From assembly GCF_900110035.1 (NCBI RefSeq), contig NZ_FOCF01000004.1, forward strand, positions 131,501 to 195,500: a stretch of DNA of 64,000 bases, in the 5' to 3' direction. Origin of the DNA: Sphingomonas gellani (GTDB lineage Bacteria > Pseudomonadota > Alphaproteobacteria > Sphingomonadales > Sphingomonadaceae). Positions 16,627 to 24,738 of this stretch are shown one piece after another. The notes below the pieces were generated by a model. The model did no database searches. It was not told where the DNA came from and saw only the letters and a list, made by a program, of their open reading frames with translations. Within the stretch, counting starts at the first letter, position 1. Each line of letters begins with the position of its first letter. The position numbers and the translations under genes are program-made.

Positions 16627-18714
16627 TCACCGCTTCTCCGGCTGGACCCCGCTTTCCTCGATGACGCGACGGGCGGCGGCGGGCCAGGCGTCACCGCTGA
16701 CCGCGACGTTGTCGGCGGCCCGGTTGTTCATGTAGTCGGTCCACGCGCCCTGCAACCGGCCCGAATTGTACCAGTTGCCGTCCGCCACATTGTCCGTCGC
16801 GGTGCGCTTGGGCGCGAGATGGTCCTGTGAGTTTAGGTTCAGCCAGACGCCGCCGACCCGGTCCACGACGTTGTTGCGCACGGTCACATACCGCGTGCCT
16901 TCATCCAGATAGATGGCGATGCCGCCCGCGCCCGCCACGTCCGCGATGTAGTTGTTCGCGATCAGCGCACCCGGATCGGCCGACAGGTGGTAGATGGCGC
17001 CCCCGTCCGGGAACCATTGCTTCACCTTCGACACGCGATTGCCCATGACGACCGTATCGCGCAGTGTTGTCGGCGTGTCATAGACCCGGTTGCCGGGCTG
17101 GTCGTAGTAACCGCGCTGCCGCCGCCAATATTCCGCACTGCCGCCCGGATCGTTGGCGCCCCACCCCCAGCCGACATCGATGCCGTCATAGGGGGCATCG
17201 GACACGTCGTTGTTCATGATGACTGTGCCGGATGCATAGGTCACCAGGATCGCCGACTGCTCCTTGTAATCGCGCGACACGCCGCTGATGCGGTTGTTGC
17301 GGATCAGTATGTCGCGCAGCCCCATTTCGGGGCGGGAGGGGTGATGCGCATCCGGCTGCACCCCACCGATCATGATCGCGCCGCCGGCCAGGTCGGAAAA
17401 GCTGCTGCGCGTCACCTCGATCGCCGATGTGCCCAGTCCAACGCCGCTGTCGTTGGCGTCGGGATTGTTGCCGATACCCAGCGCAACCTGTCCCAGCTGG
17501 GAGAAGCGGTCGTCGTCGAACACCACGCGCGTCGCGGCGGCGACCTGCACCGCGGCGGGTTGCTGGCTCCACCGGTTGCGCATCGTCTCGAACTGGGGGC
17601 AGCCCCAGCTGCAATCGCGGATCGGGTCGGTGGGATAGTTGGTCAGCTCGCCGGCCAGATACGACCCGCTCTGCTGGCTGGCATAGCCCTGCGGTCCGGA
17701 GGGTTGCAGCCAGCTGGTGTGCCGGAAGGAAAGGCGGCGGAACTGCAGGTCGCGCACCGGCCGGTCGTAGCTGCCGCTGATGGAGATCAGGCGCTCCAGT
17801 CGCGGCAGGACCGCTTCGACCCGGCGCATGTCCTCTCTGGCGCGCGGCTTGTAGTATAGGACGCCGGCATCGGCATCGACATACCATTGGCCACCCTCCC
17901 GCAGAAAGGCGAGCGAGTTGACCAGGAACAGCCGCACCGCCTCCGCAGAGATCGGGCGAGCGAACGTGTCATAACCGACCAGGTTGTTGCGCCAGCCGGG
18001 CTGTTGCATCACGATCCGGTCGCCTTCGATATGGTCGACCATGGCATGCCGGTGGGTGAACCAGCTCATGCCCTCCATCTCGATGCGGTGCTGGGCGGGC
18101 AGGCTGGCAAGCGTGCGCCACGCCGGGTCCTTGATCGCCAGGCCCCATGGCTGGAAGTCGACGGCGGTACGCGGGACCTCCACGCTAGCGCGCGGCGCGA
18201 GGTGTCCGTCGATCGTCATCTGGCGCGGATCGGCACCACGCGGCACTGCGGCGGACCAGATGCCCTTGGCCCTATCCGCCAGCCGCCATCCGGTCACGGG
18301 CACGCCGCCCGACAGGACGGGATAGACGCCGTCCGCACCCTCCCAGCGTACGGTGTGGCCATTCTGCCCGCCATCGTCCGCCGTGAAGCGCAGCGGGCTG
18401 CTCAGGCGATAGGTGCCGTCGGCGATGCGGACCGTCACGTCGCCATCGCGGTTCAACCGGCGAACGGCGGCCTGCGCCCGCTCCAACGTGACGAAGGGAT
18501 GCGCCGCCGATCCGTCGCCGCGATCGTCCCCGTTCGTGGCAACGTGCAGCACGGTCGCCACCGGATCGGGGCGTTCGGGGATGACGATGGTGTAGTGGGC
18601 GGGCGGCGTCGGCGGCGGTGTCACCGGCAGCACGGGCTGGGGTCCGATCTGTGCCGCGGCCGGGGTGGCGGCCAGCAGCAGGGTGGACCAGCCCGTGTGT
18701 CGCAAAACCATCAT
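16627..18714 (-). CDS. Secreted right-handed beta-helix protein, GH141-like
   Basis: A 695-residue exported protein (leader ending TPAAAQ, about residue 22). After a Pro-rich linker comes HVATNGDDRGDGS...HPFVTLERAQAAVR, the opening typical of parallel beta-helix glycosidases, followed by many short helix rungs with N-rich turns (such as RNNRISG, MNNDVSD, MGNRVSKV). The whole architecture resembles family GH141 (xylanase/fucosidase type) and GH120-like proteins more than pectate lyases; no pectate-lyase calcium site is obvious. In a xylan locus a debranching or xylan-cleaving role is plausible. Transcribed away from the GH43 gene at 18881 with a hairpin between. Fold call firm, family call moderate. 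Confidence 0.75.
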   Translation of the reverse strand: MMVLRHTGWSTLLLAATPAAAQIGPQPVLPVTPPPTPPAHYTIVIPERPDPVATVLHVATNGDDRGDGSAAHPFVTLERAQAAVRRLNRDGDVTVRIADGTYRLSSPLRFTADDGGQNGHTVRWEGADGVYPVLSGGVPVTGWRLADRAKGIWSAAVPRGADPRQMTIDGHLAPRASVEVPRTAVDFQPWGLAIKDPAWRTLASLPAQHRIEMEGMSWFTHRHAMVDHIEGDRIVMQQPGWRNNLVGYDTFARPISAEAVRLFLVNSLAFLREGGQWYVDADAGVLYYKPRAREDMRRVEAVLPRLERLISISGSYDRPVRDLQFRRLSFRHTSWLQPSGPQGYASQQSGSYLAGELTNYPTDPIRDCSWGCPQFETMRNRWSQQPAAVQVAAATRVVFDDDRFSQLGQVALGIGNNPDANDSGVGLGTSAIEVTRSSFSDLAGGAIMIGGVQPDAHHPSRPEMGLRDILIRNNRISGVSRDYKEQSAILVTYASGTVIMNNDVSDAPYDGIDVGWGWGANDPGGSAEYWRRQRGYYDQPGNRVYDTPTTLRDTVVMGNRVSKVKQWFPDGGAIYHLSADPGALIANNYIADVAGAGGIAIYLDEGTRYVTVRNNVVDRVGGVWLNLNSQDHLAPKRTATDNVADGNWYNSGRLQGAWTDYMNNRAADNVAVSGDAWPAAARRVIEESGVQPEKR

Positions 18715-18831
18715 GGTGCCTGCTCCGGACGCGGAAAGGTCGGCACGCCGGTTGGGCGGCGGTCAGCTTTCAACGATGTTGTTCGGGGAGAGGGTGGCGC
18801 CGGTCATCTGAGCACTCCACCGCATTTGCAA

Positions 18832-18867
18832 AGACGTTGCGATCGCTCGATCACGATCGCAACGTCT
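18832..18867 (-). terminator. 14-bp perfect hairpin after GH43 gene
   Basis: AGACGTTGCGATCG (18832-18845) and its exact complement (18854-18867) enclose an 8-base loop. On the minus strand it starts 13 bases after the GH43 stop and is followed by TTTGCAAATG, a weak T tract. Probable terminator between the two minus-strand genes. Confidence 0.65.
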
Positions 18868-18880
18868 GCCGTAGTGGTCG

Positions 18881-20011
18881 TCAGTCGATGAAGGGGTCGA
18901 TGGTCGGGATCGACCCGTCGGCCGCGAACTTCAGCTCCGTCACCTTGACGTTGCGCAAGTGGTTGCGGTTGCTGAGCTGCGTGTCGGCGTAGAATAGCCA
19001 CCACTTGTTGTTCCATTCGATGATCGAATGGTGGCTCGTCCAACCCTGTACCGGCTTCAGGATGTGACCCTTGTAGGTGAAGGGACCATAGGGATTGTCG
19101 CCGATCGCGTAGTTCAGGAAGTGCGTGTCGCCGGTCGAGTAGGTGTAGTAATATTTCGCGCCGCGCTTGAAGACCCAGGACGCCTCGAAGAAGCGACGGT
19201 CGTGATCGCCGCCCAGCACGGGCTTGCCCTGTTCGTCGAGGATCACCGCGTCGCGCGGCGTCTCGGCAAAGGTCTTCATGTCCGGGTTCATGCGGACCAC
19301 CTTGCCCGACAAGGCAGGCTGATCGTCCTGGTGCAGGTCGGTGTCCGATCCGTTGGGGTCGAACGTGCCGTTCTTCCACCGTTGCAGCTGCCCGCCCCAG
19401 ATACCGCCGAAGTACATGTAGCTGGTGCCGTCCGTGTCGGTGTACACGGCCGGGTCCATGGAGAAGCTGCCCGCGATCGGTCTGGGCTCCGCCTTGAACG
19501 GGCCGGTCGGGCTCTTGGACGTGGCGACGCCGATGCGGAACGTGCCCAGCTTGTTCTTGTCCAGCTGCTTGTCGCGTGCCGGGAAGTACAGGTAATAGGT
19601 GCCGTTCTTGTAGGCGGCGTCGGGCGCCCACATCTGCTGCGACGCCCAGGGGACCTGCTTCACGTCCAGTGCGACGCCGCCCACCTTCACCGGGCCGCCG
19701 ATGCGGTCCATCGACAGCACGCGGTAATCGTGCATCGCGTATTCGTTGCCCAGATCGTCGTCGGGGATATCCGTTGGCACGTCGTGGCTGGGATAGACGT
19801 AGATCTTGCCGTTGAACACGTGCGCGGACGGGTCGGCGGTGTAGATGCTGGTCACCAGCGGCTGCGACAGATAGCGCTTGCCGTCCGGGCTCAGCGGCTC
19901 GCGCTTGGCAGGGGTGGTCCGCTTGGCGGTGGGGGCGTTCTGGGCCAGGGCGATGGCGCCGGAGGCGACAAGAACCGATCCGGCCAGCGAGAGGACAAGA
20001 GTGCGGCGCAT
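18881..20011 (-). CDS. GH43 glycosidase (xylosidase/arabinofuranosidase type)
   Basis: A 376-residue family 43 inverting enzyme with a signal peptide ending in ALAQ (about residue 24). The five-bladed propeller carries the catalytic base Asp60 in TADPSAHV, the pKa-tuning Asp186 in SMDPAVY and the acid Glu276 in FFEASWVF. The YVYPSHD segment and overall sequence resemble the single-domain GH43 subfamily 1 enzymes. It probably removes xylose or arabinose from xylo-oligosaccharides in the periplasm. Divergent from the LacI regulator at 20202; operator B lies in the shared gap, 62 bases upstream of this start. Confidence 0.9.
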   Translation of the reverse strand: MRRTLVLSLAGSVLVASGAIALAQNAPTAKRTTPAKREPLSPDGKRYLSQPLVTSIYTADPSAHVFNGKIYVYPSHDVPTDIPDDDLGNEYAMHDYRVLSMDRIGGPVKVGGVALDVKQVPWASQQMWAPDAAYKNGTYYLYFPARDKQLDKNKLGTFRIGVATSKSPTGPFKAEPRPIAGSFSMDPAVYTDTDGTSYMYFGGIWGGQLQRWKNGTFDPNGSDTDLHQDDQPALSGKVVRMNPDMKTFAETPRDAVILDEQGKPVLGGDHDRRFFEASWVFKRGAKYYYTYSTGDTHFLNYAIGDNPYGPFTYKGHILKPVQGWTSHHSIIEWNNKWWLFYADTQLSNRNHLRNVKVTELKFAADGSIPTIDPFID

Positions 20012-20072
20012 CGCGCGGGATCCTTCCTAAATGACGGCCTTCTGCGAGGCTCGATTACCGCCGAACATTCGG

Positions 20073-20086
20073 GGATAGCGCTACCA
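20073..20086. promoter_or_regulatory. LacI-type operator B
   Basis: GGATAGCGCTACCA, with the 8-base core TAGCGCTA perfectly palindromic. It lies between the divergent GH43 and LacI genes. Two further dyads follow it: TACCA-TAT-TGGTA directly adjacent, and TTGGT-TTGTT-ACCAA at about 20120-20134. This spacer may therefore bind more than one regulator, and autoregulation of the LacI gene is likely. Confidence 0.65.
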
Positions 20087-20201
20087 TATTGGTACCGGCA
20101 TCCCGAAGCAAGCGGGCCATTGGTTTGTTACCAACTATTGCTCCGCCGCTCTGTTGCGTCCATGTCTGCGCTTTACCACCACGAGACCTGCCTCCATCGC
20201 A

Positions 20202-21287
20202 ATGGTATCTACCGAAACAGCGCCGTCGCGCTCACCTCGCCGTTCGGGATCGGCGCCGACCATCAGCGATGTTGCCAGGCATGCCGGCGTGTCCGCAATG
20301 ACGGTGTCGCGCGTCATCAACAACGAAAAGCATGTGCGCGAAACGACGCGGGAAGCGGTCAATGCCGCGATCGCCGCGTTGAACTATGCGCCCAATCCGG
20401 CGGCGCGCAGCTTGGCGGGGGCGGGGCAGGTCCGCATCGGATTGCTGCACAGCAACCCCAGCGCCGGGTTCCTGAGCGAATTCCTGATCGGCAGCCTGGA
20501 CCAGGCCAGCCGCGACAATGTGCAGATCGTGGTCGAGAAATGCGAGGTCGGCGATCATGAGGCGGAGGTCGCGCGCCACCTGATCGACGGGCGCATCGAC
20601 GGCGTCATCCTGCCGCCGCCCTTGTGCGAGGCGCCGGCGCTGCTCGCGTTGTTCGCGGAGGCGCGGGTTCCCGCGGTATCAGTGGCGACCAGCCTGCCGC
20701 CCAGCGACGTGCTGTCCATCCGCGTCAACGACCGGGAAGCGTCGGCCGTGATGACCCGCCACATCATGTCGCTGGGGCATCGCCGCATCGGCTTCATCGC
20801 GGGCGATCCCACCTTGTCGGCCAGCGCGCAGCGGGCGCAAGGCTATCGCGAGGCGTTGGAGGAGGCGGGTATCCCGGTCGACCCGGCACTGATCGTGGAT
20901 GGCCTGTTCACCTATCGATCCGGGCTGGACGCCGCGGAACAGCTGCTGGAACTGGACGAGCCGCCGACCGCGATCTTTTCCTCCAACGACGACATGGCGG
21001 CGGCGACGGTCGCGGTGGCGCATCGTCGCGGGCTGGACGTGCCGGGCGACCTGACCGTCTGCGGCTTCGACGACACCGCGCTGTCAACGGCGATCTGGCC
21101 GGAGCTGACCACGATCCATCAACCCATCGCCGACATGGCGCGGGCGGCGGTGGAACTGCTGGTCGGGATCGTGCGCCGCCAGTCGGAGGACGAGAGCGTC
21201 GCGACCGACCGGGTCCTCGATTACATCCTTGTACGCCGCCAATCCGATGCCGCACCCCGTCAAAGGCCCCGTGCGCGCAACACTTGA
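20202..21287 (+). CDS. LacI-family transcriptional regulator of the locus
   Basis: A 361-residue LacI/GalR-type repressor. The helix-turn-helix occupies about residues 20-43 (TISDVARHAGVSAMTVSRVI) with the hinge helix near NPAARSLAG. The periplasmic-binding-like sensor domain fills the rest (IGLLHSNPS, RRIGFIAGDP, FSSNDDMA, GFDDTALS). I chose the ATG at 20202; an upstream TTG at 20154 would add 16 atypical residues. It sits centrally in the polysaccharide locus between a GH43 enzyme and the sugar porter. Six copies of a CpG-centred palindrome, the standard LacI-family operator shape, occur in the locus promoters, so it is the likely regulator, probably released by xylose, arabinose or an oligosaccharide. 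Confidence 0.93.
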   Translation: MVSTETAPSRSPRRSGSAPTISDVARHAGVSAMTVSRVINNEKHVRETTREAVNAAIAALNYAPNPAARSLAGAGQVRIGLLHSNPSAGFLSEFLIGSLDQASRDNVQIVVEKCEVGDHEAEVARHLIDGRIDGVILPPPLCEAPALLALFAEARVPAVSVATSLPPSDVLSIRVNDREASAVMTRHIMSLGHRRIGFIAGDPTLSASAQRAQGYREALEEAGIPVDPALIVDGLFTYRSGLDAAEQLLELDEPPTAIFSSNDDMAAATVAVAHRRGLDVPGDLTVCGFDDTALSTAIWPELTTIHQPIADMARAAVELLVGIVRRQSEDESVATDRVLDYILVRRQSDAAPRQRPRARNT

Positions 21288-21302
21288 CGCGCTGGTGTAA
21301 AT

Positions 21303-21316
21303 TGATAGCGATATCA
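21303..21316. promoter_or_regulatory. LacI-type operator F
   Basis: TGATAGCGATATCA, palindromic except for the four central bases (TGATA/TATCA). It lies 16 bases after the LacI stop and 265 bases before the transporter ATG, so it may give the transporter its own regulated promoter. Confidence 0.5.
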
Positions 21317-21580
21317 GCATTGGATTGCGACAGCGAAACGTCGCGGCCATGCGGAGGGCGCGCGTGTCACGGCATCAGCATCGATATTCGCGCCGAAGCT
21401 CCGCATCGCGGCGGGCCGGATCAGCGGCACGGGCGCGGCACCCTGTCGCGTTAGCGGTCGGAACACGGCCGGACGCCAGGCTGGATGGCCGCTCGTGCGG
21501 GGCGATGTGCGCCCGAGCGGCATAAGCAAAAAGCACTGAAGCATCATAACGCCGGCACGACCGGCGATTGGGAGAGAGGC

Positions 21581-23005
21581 ATGACCGATAGGGCGAGCAG
21601 GGCGGGGCCATCCACCGTCAACCACGGCTTCATTGCCGCGATCGTGGCGGTGGCGACGATCGGCGGTTTCATGTTCGGCTACGACTCCGGCGTGATCAAC
21701 GGCACGCAAAAGGGGCTGGAGGCGGCATTCGACCTCGGCCGGCTGGGCATCGGCATCAATGTCGGCGCGATCCTGGTCGGATCGGCCCTGGGCGCGTTCG
21801 GCGCGGGCCGGCTGGCCGACGCGATCGGGCGTCGCAGCGTCATGATGCTGGCGGCGGCCCTGTTCCTGGTCAGCGCCATCATCGCCGGGGCCGCGACCGG
21901 CTCCACCATCTTCATCCTGGCACGCATCATCGGCGGCCTGGGCGTCGGCGCGGCGAGCGTGATCTCGCCGGTTTACATCGCGGAGGTCGCGCCTGCGTCG
22001 ATCCGCGGCCGCCTGACCAGCGTGCAGCAGGTGATGATCATCACCGGCCTGACTGGCGCGTTCGTCGCCAACTTCGCACTGGCGCGCTATGCCGGCGGCT
22101 CGACCGCGCCGTTCTGGCTGGACTTTCCGGCGTGGCGCTGGATGTTCTGGCTGCAGGCGGTGCCCGCCGCGATCTATCTGGCAGCGCTGACGATCATTCC
22201 GGAAAGCCCGCGCTTCCTGGTGGCGAAGGCGCGCGAGCAGGAGGCGCACGCCGTGCTGACCCGCCTGTTCGGCAAGGCGGAGGCCGACCGCAAGGTGGTG
22301 GAGATCCGCCAGTCGCTCGCCGCCGACCACCACAAGCCCAAGCTGTCGGACCTGCGCGACAAGGCGACGGGCCGTATCCGCCCGATCCTGTGGGCGGGCG
22401 TCGGACTGGCCATCTTCCAACAGCTCGTCGGCATCAACGTCGTCTTCTATTACGGTGCGACCCTGTGGGAAGCAGTCGGATTTTCGGAAGATTACGCGTT
22501 GCAGACCAACATCCTGTCGGGCGTGTTGTCGATTGGCGCGTGCCTGCTGACGATCGCCGTGGTCGACAGGGTCGGGCGCAAGCCGCTGTTGCTGATCGGA
22601 TCGGCCGGCATGGCGGTCACGCTGGCGACCGTCGCCTACGCCTTTTCGACGGCGGTGACGGATGCGTCGGGCGCGGTCAGCCTGCCGGGCAACAACGGCA
22701 TCATCGCGCTGGTCGCGGCCAATCTGTACGTGGTCTTCTTCAACGCCAGCTGGGGCCCGGTCATGTGGGTGATGCTGGGCGAGATGTTCCCGAACCAGAT
22801 CCGCGGGTCGGGGCTGGCGGTGTCCGGCTTTGCCCAGTGGATCGCCAACGCGGCGATCTCGGTCAGCTTCCCGGCGCTGGTCGTCTCGCCGGGGCTCAGC
22901 GTGACTTATTTCGGCTATGCCTTCTTTGCGGCGGTGTCGTTCTTCTTCGTGAAGGCGCTGGTCAACGAGACGCGCGGACGCGAACTGGAGGACATGCAGG
23001 GCTGA
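21581..23005 (+). CDS. Sugar porter family MFS transporter
   Basis: A 474-residue major facilitator of the sugar porter family, probably a xylose or arabinose proton symporter in the inner membrane. Twelve hydrophobic segments are visible. Family motifs: FGYDSGVINGT in helix 1, GRLADAIGRR in loop 2-3, PESPRFL after helix 6, QQLVGINVVFYYG in helix 7 and DRVGRKPLL in loop 8-9. The ATG at 21581 has GGGAGAGAGG upstream; a longer frame from 21485 lacks support. It follows the LacI gene after 293 bases containing operator F and ends at a strong terminator. It would take up the monosaccharides released by the locus enzymes. Confidence 0.92.
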   Translation: MTDRASRAGPSTVNHGFIAAIVAVATIGGFMFGYDSGVINGTQKGLEAAFDLGRLGIGINVGAILVGSALGAFGAGRLADAIGRRSVMMLAAALFLVSAIIAGAATGSTIFILARIIGGLGVGAASVISPVYIAEVAPASIRGRLTSVQQVMIITGLTGAFVANFALARYAGGSTAPFWLDFPAWRWMFWLQAVPAAIYLAALTIIPESPRFLVAKAREQEAHAVLTRLFGKAEADRKVVEIRQSLAADHHKPKLSDLRDKATGRIRPILWAGVGLAIFQQLVGINVVFYYGATLWEAVGFSEDYALQTNILSGVLSIGACLLTIAVVDRVGRKPLLLIGSAGMAVTLATVAYAFSTAVTDASGAVSLPGNNGIIALVAANLYVVFFNASWGPVMWVMLGEMFPNQIRGSGLAVSGFAQWIANAAISVSFPALVVSPGLSVTYFGYAFFAAVSFFFVKALVNETRGRELEDMQG

Positions 23006-23031
23006 CGCCCCCCCGGTCGCGTCGCGATACG

Positions 23032-23069
23032 AAAAGGCCCTCCGGTTCACCCGAACCGGAGGGCCTTTT
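23032..23069. terminator. Strong bidirectional intrinsic terminator
   Basis: A 17-bp perfect stem (AAAAGGCCCTCCGGTTC and its complement) with an ACCC loop. Read from either strand it ends in TTTT, serving both the transporter (+) and the GH43 gene at 23092 (-), which converge here. Confidence 0.92.
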
Positions 23070-23091
23070 GCTTGCGGCGCGGACGCTGCGG

Positions 23092-24738
23092 CTACTGCCT
23101 CCAGGCGTAGGGCCCGACCAGCGTACCGACGAAGCCGCCGGCGCTTTTCGTGCTCAGGAATCGGGCATCGACATTGCGCGCCAGCACGTGTCGCCCGCCC
23201 GCCTGTTGATAGTCGAAGGCCATGGAGCCGCCATCGGCGCGGATCGTCAGGGTGACCGGGCCGCGGGTTGCCGGGGCGCTGGCGACCAGACGCTCCTTGC
23301 CCTGATCCGCCGTGAACAGCGCGATGACCGGTTTCCCCGCCACGCGCGTGACGCCGAAGAACAGGTAGTTGGCGTCGCTCTGCACGGCGGCCAATCCCGC
23401 GCGGTCGCCGTCGCGGTCGGGCTCGAAGCGGACGGTGGTCGACATGGTCGCTATGTGATGCTGTTGCCGCCGCGCGACAAAGGCGGGGACGCCGGAAAGG
23501 TCGCCCAGCGGCGTCCCCCGATCGAGGATCAGGTCGCCATGGTCCAGCCGGTAAAACGGCGCCTTGGGCGTGCGTATGCCGACCCACTGCATGCCCAACC
23601 GGTCGCCGTCGAACTCGTCGACATAGCCGAAGTCGCCACGGGTCGGGACCGGCCCGCGCGCTCCGACCGGCAGGCGTGGCCGCGCGCCGACGAACGGGAT
23701 CGATCGGCCCTTGGGCAGGATGATCGGCCAGCCATCCTTCCATGTCACCGGCAGCAGGAACGTCTCGCGCCCGATATTGTAGTAATCGCCCTGATAGGGC
23801 CGCACCGCCAGGAACGTCGCCCACCAGTCGCCATTCTGAGTCTGCACCAGCTTTGCATGGCCTGACGAGGTGACGGGATGCGGTCGCGCGGGGTTCAGGT
23901 CGCGCTGCGTCAGGATTGGGTTGCCGGGGAAGGGGGCGTAGGGGCCACGCAGCGTCCGCGACCGGAATACCACCTGCGAATGATTGACGCTGGTGCCCCC
24001 CTCGGCGGCGGTCAGATAGTACCAGCCATCCTTGCGCAGGATGTGCGGCCCCTCGATCCAGACCGGCTGCTTCGATATGTCCACGCCGCCGTTGATCAGC
24101 TGGGTGCTTTCGCCCACCATCTTGCCGGCGCGCCAGTCATATTCCTGGATCCAGATCGCCCGGTGGCCGTCATACCGGGGCGTCTCGTTCGGGGCGCGGT
24201 TGTTGACGATATAGGCCTTGTCACCCTCCCAGTAGATCGACGGATCGATCCCCTCGAACGGCAGCCACACCGGGTCGGACCACGGCCCCGCCGGGTCGGT
24301 GGCGGTGATGACGAAATTGCCTTTGCACTCGACGCAGGTGTTGGCGATGTAAAAGACGCCGTCATGGTACGAGATGTCCGGCGCGAACACCGCCTGCGAC
24401 GTGCGCATGCCGGTGAAATCCAGCTGCCCCGGCCGATCGATCGCGTTGCCGATCTGCGTCCAGTTCACCAGGTCCTTCGACCGAAAGATCGGCAGTCCCG
24501 GATAGTGTGCGAACGACGACAGGACGAGGTAGTAGTCGTCGCCCACGCGCGTCACCGACGGATCGGGATAATAGCCCGACACGATCGGGTTGCGGTACTG
24601 GCCCGGTCCGACCGCCACCCGTTCCTGGGTATGCCCGTCATAGCTGAAGCGGCTGAAGCGGGGCGGATCGCTGGCGACGGCGGCAGTGCCGAGCGACAGC
24701 GCGGCCAGTGCGACGGCGATGCGCGCTGGAGCCGTCAC
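23092..24738 (-). CDS. GH43 glycosidase with C-terminal CBM91-like domain
   Basis: A 548-residue exported two-domain enzyme: signal peptide (to about VASD, residue 24), a GH43 propeller with Asp59 (YYPDPSV), Asp165 (GIDPSIY) and Glu229 (WIEGPHI), then from about residue 350 a beta-sandwich of the type seen in GH43 subfamily 12 (DUF1349/CBM91). Expected activity is alpha-L-arabinofuranosidase or beta-xylosidase on xylo-oligosaccharides. The GTG start overlaps the stop of the GH9 gene (GTGA), so the two are one operon controlled from the 27276-27541 gap. Ends facing a strong terminator. Confidence 0.9.
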   Translation of the reverse strand: MTAPARIAVALAALSLGTAAVASDPPRFSRFSYDGHTQERVAVGPGQYRNPIVSGYYPDPSVTRVGDDYYLVLSSFAHYPGLPIFRSKDLVNWTQIGNAIDRPGQLDFTGMRTSQAVFAPDISYHDGVFYIANTCVECKGNFVITATDPAGPWSDPVWLPFEGIDPSIYWEGDKAYIVNNRAPNETPRYDGHRAIWIQEYDWRAGKMVGESTQLINGGVDISKQPVWIEGPHILRKDGWYYLTAAEGGTSVNHSQVVFRSRTLRGPYAPFPGNPILTQRDLNPARPHPVTSSGHAKLVQTQNGDWWATFLAVRPYQGDYYNIGRETFLLPVTWKDGWPIILPKGRSIPFVGARPRLPVGARGPVPTRGDFGYVDEFDGDRLGMQWVGIRTPKAPFYRLDHGDLILDRGTPLGDLSGVPAFVARRQQHHIATMSTTVRFEPDRDGDRAGLAAVQSDANYLFFGVTRVAGKPVIALFTADQGKERLVASAPATRGPVTLTIRADGGSMAFDYQQAGGRHVLARNVDARFLSTKSAGGFVGTLVGPYAWRQ

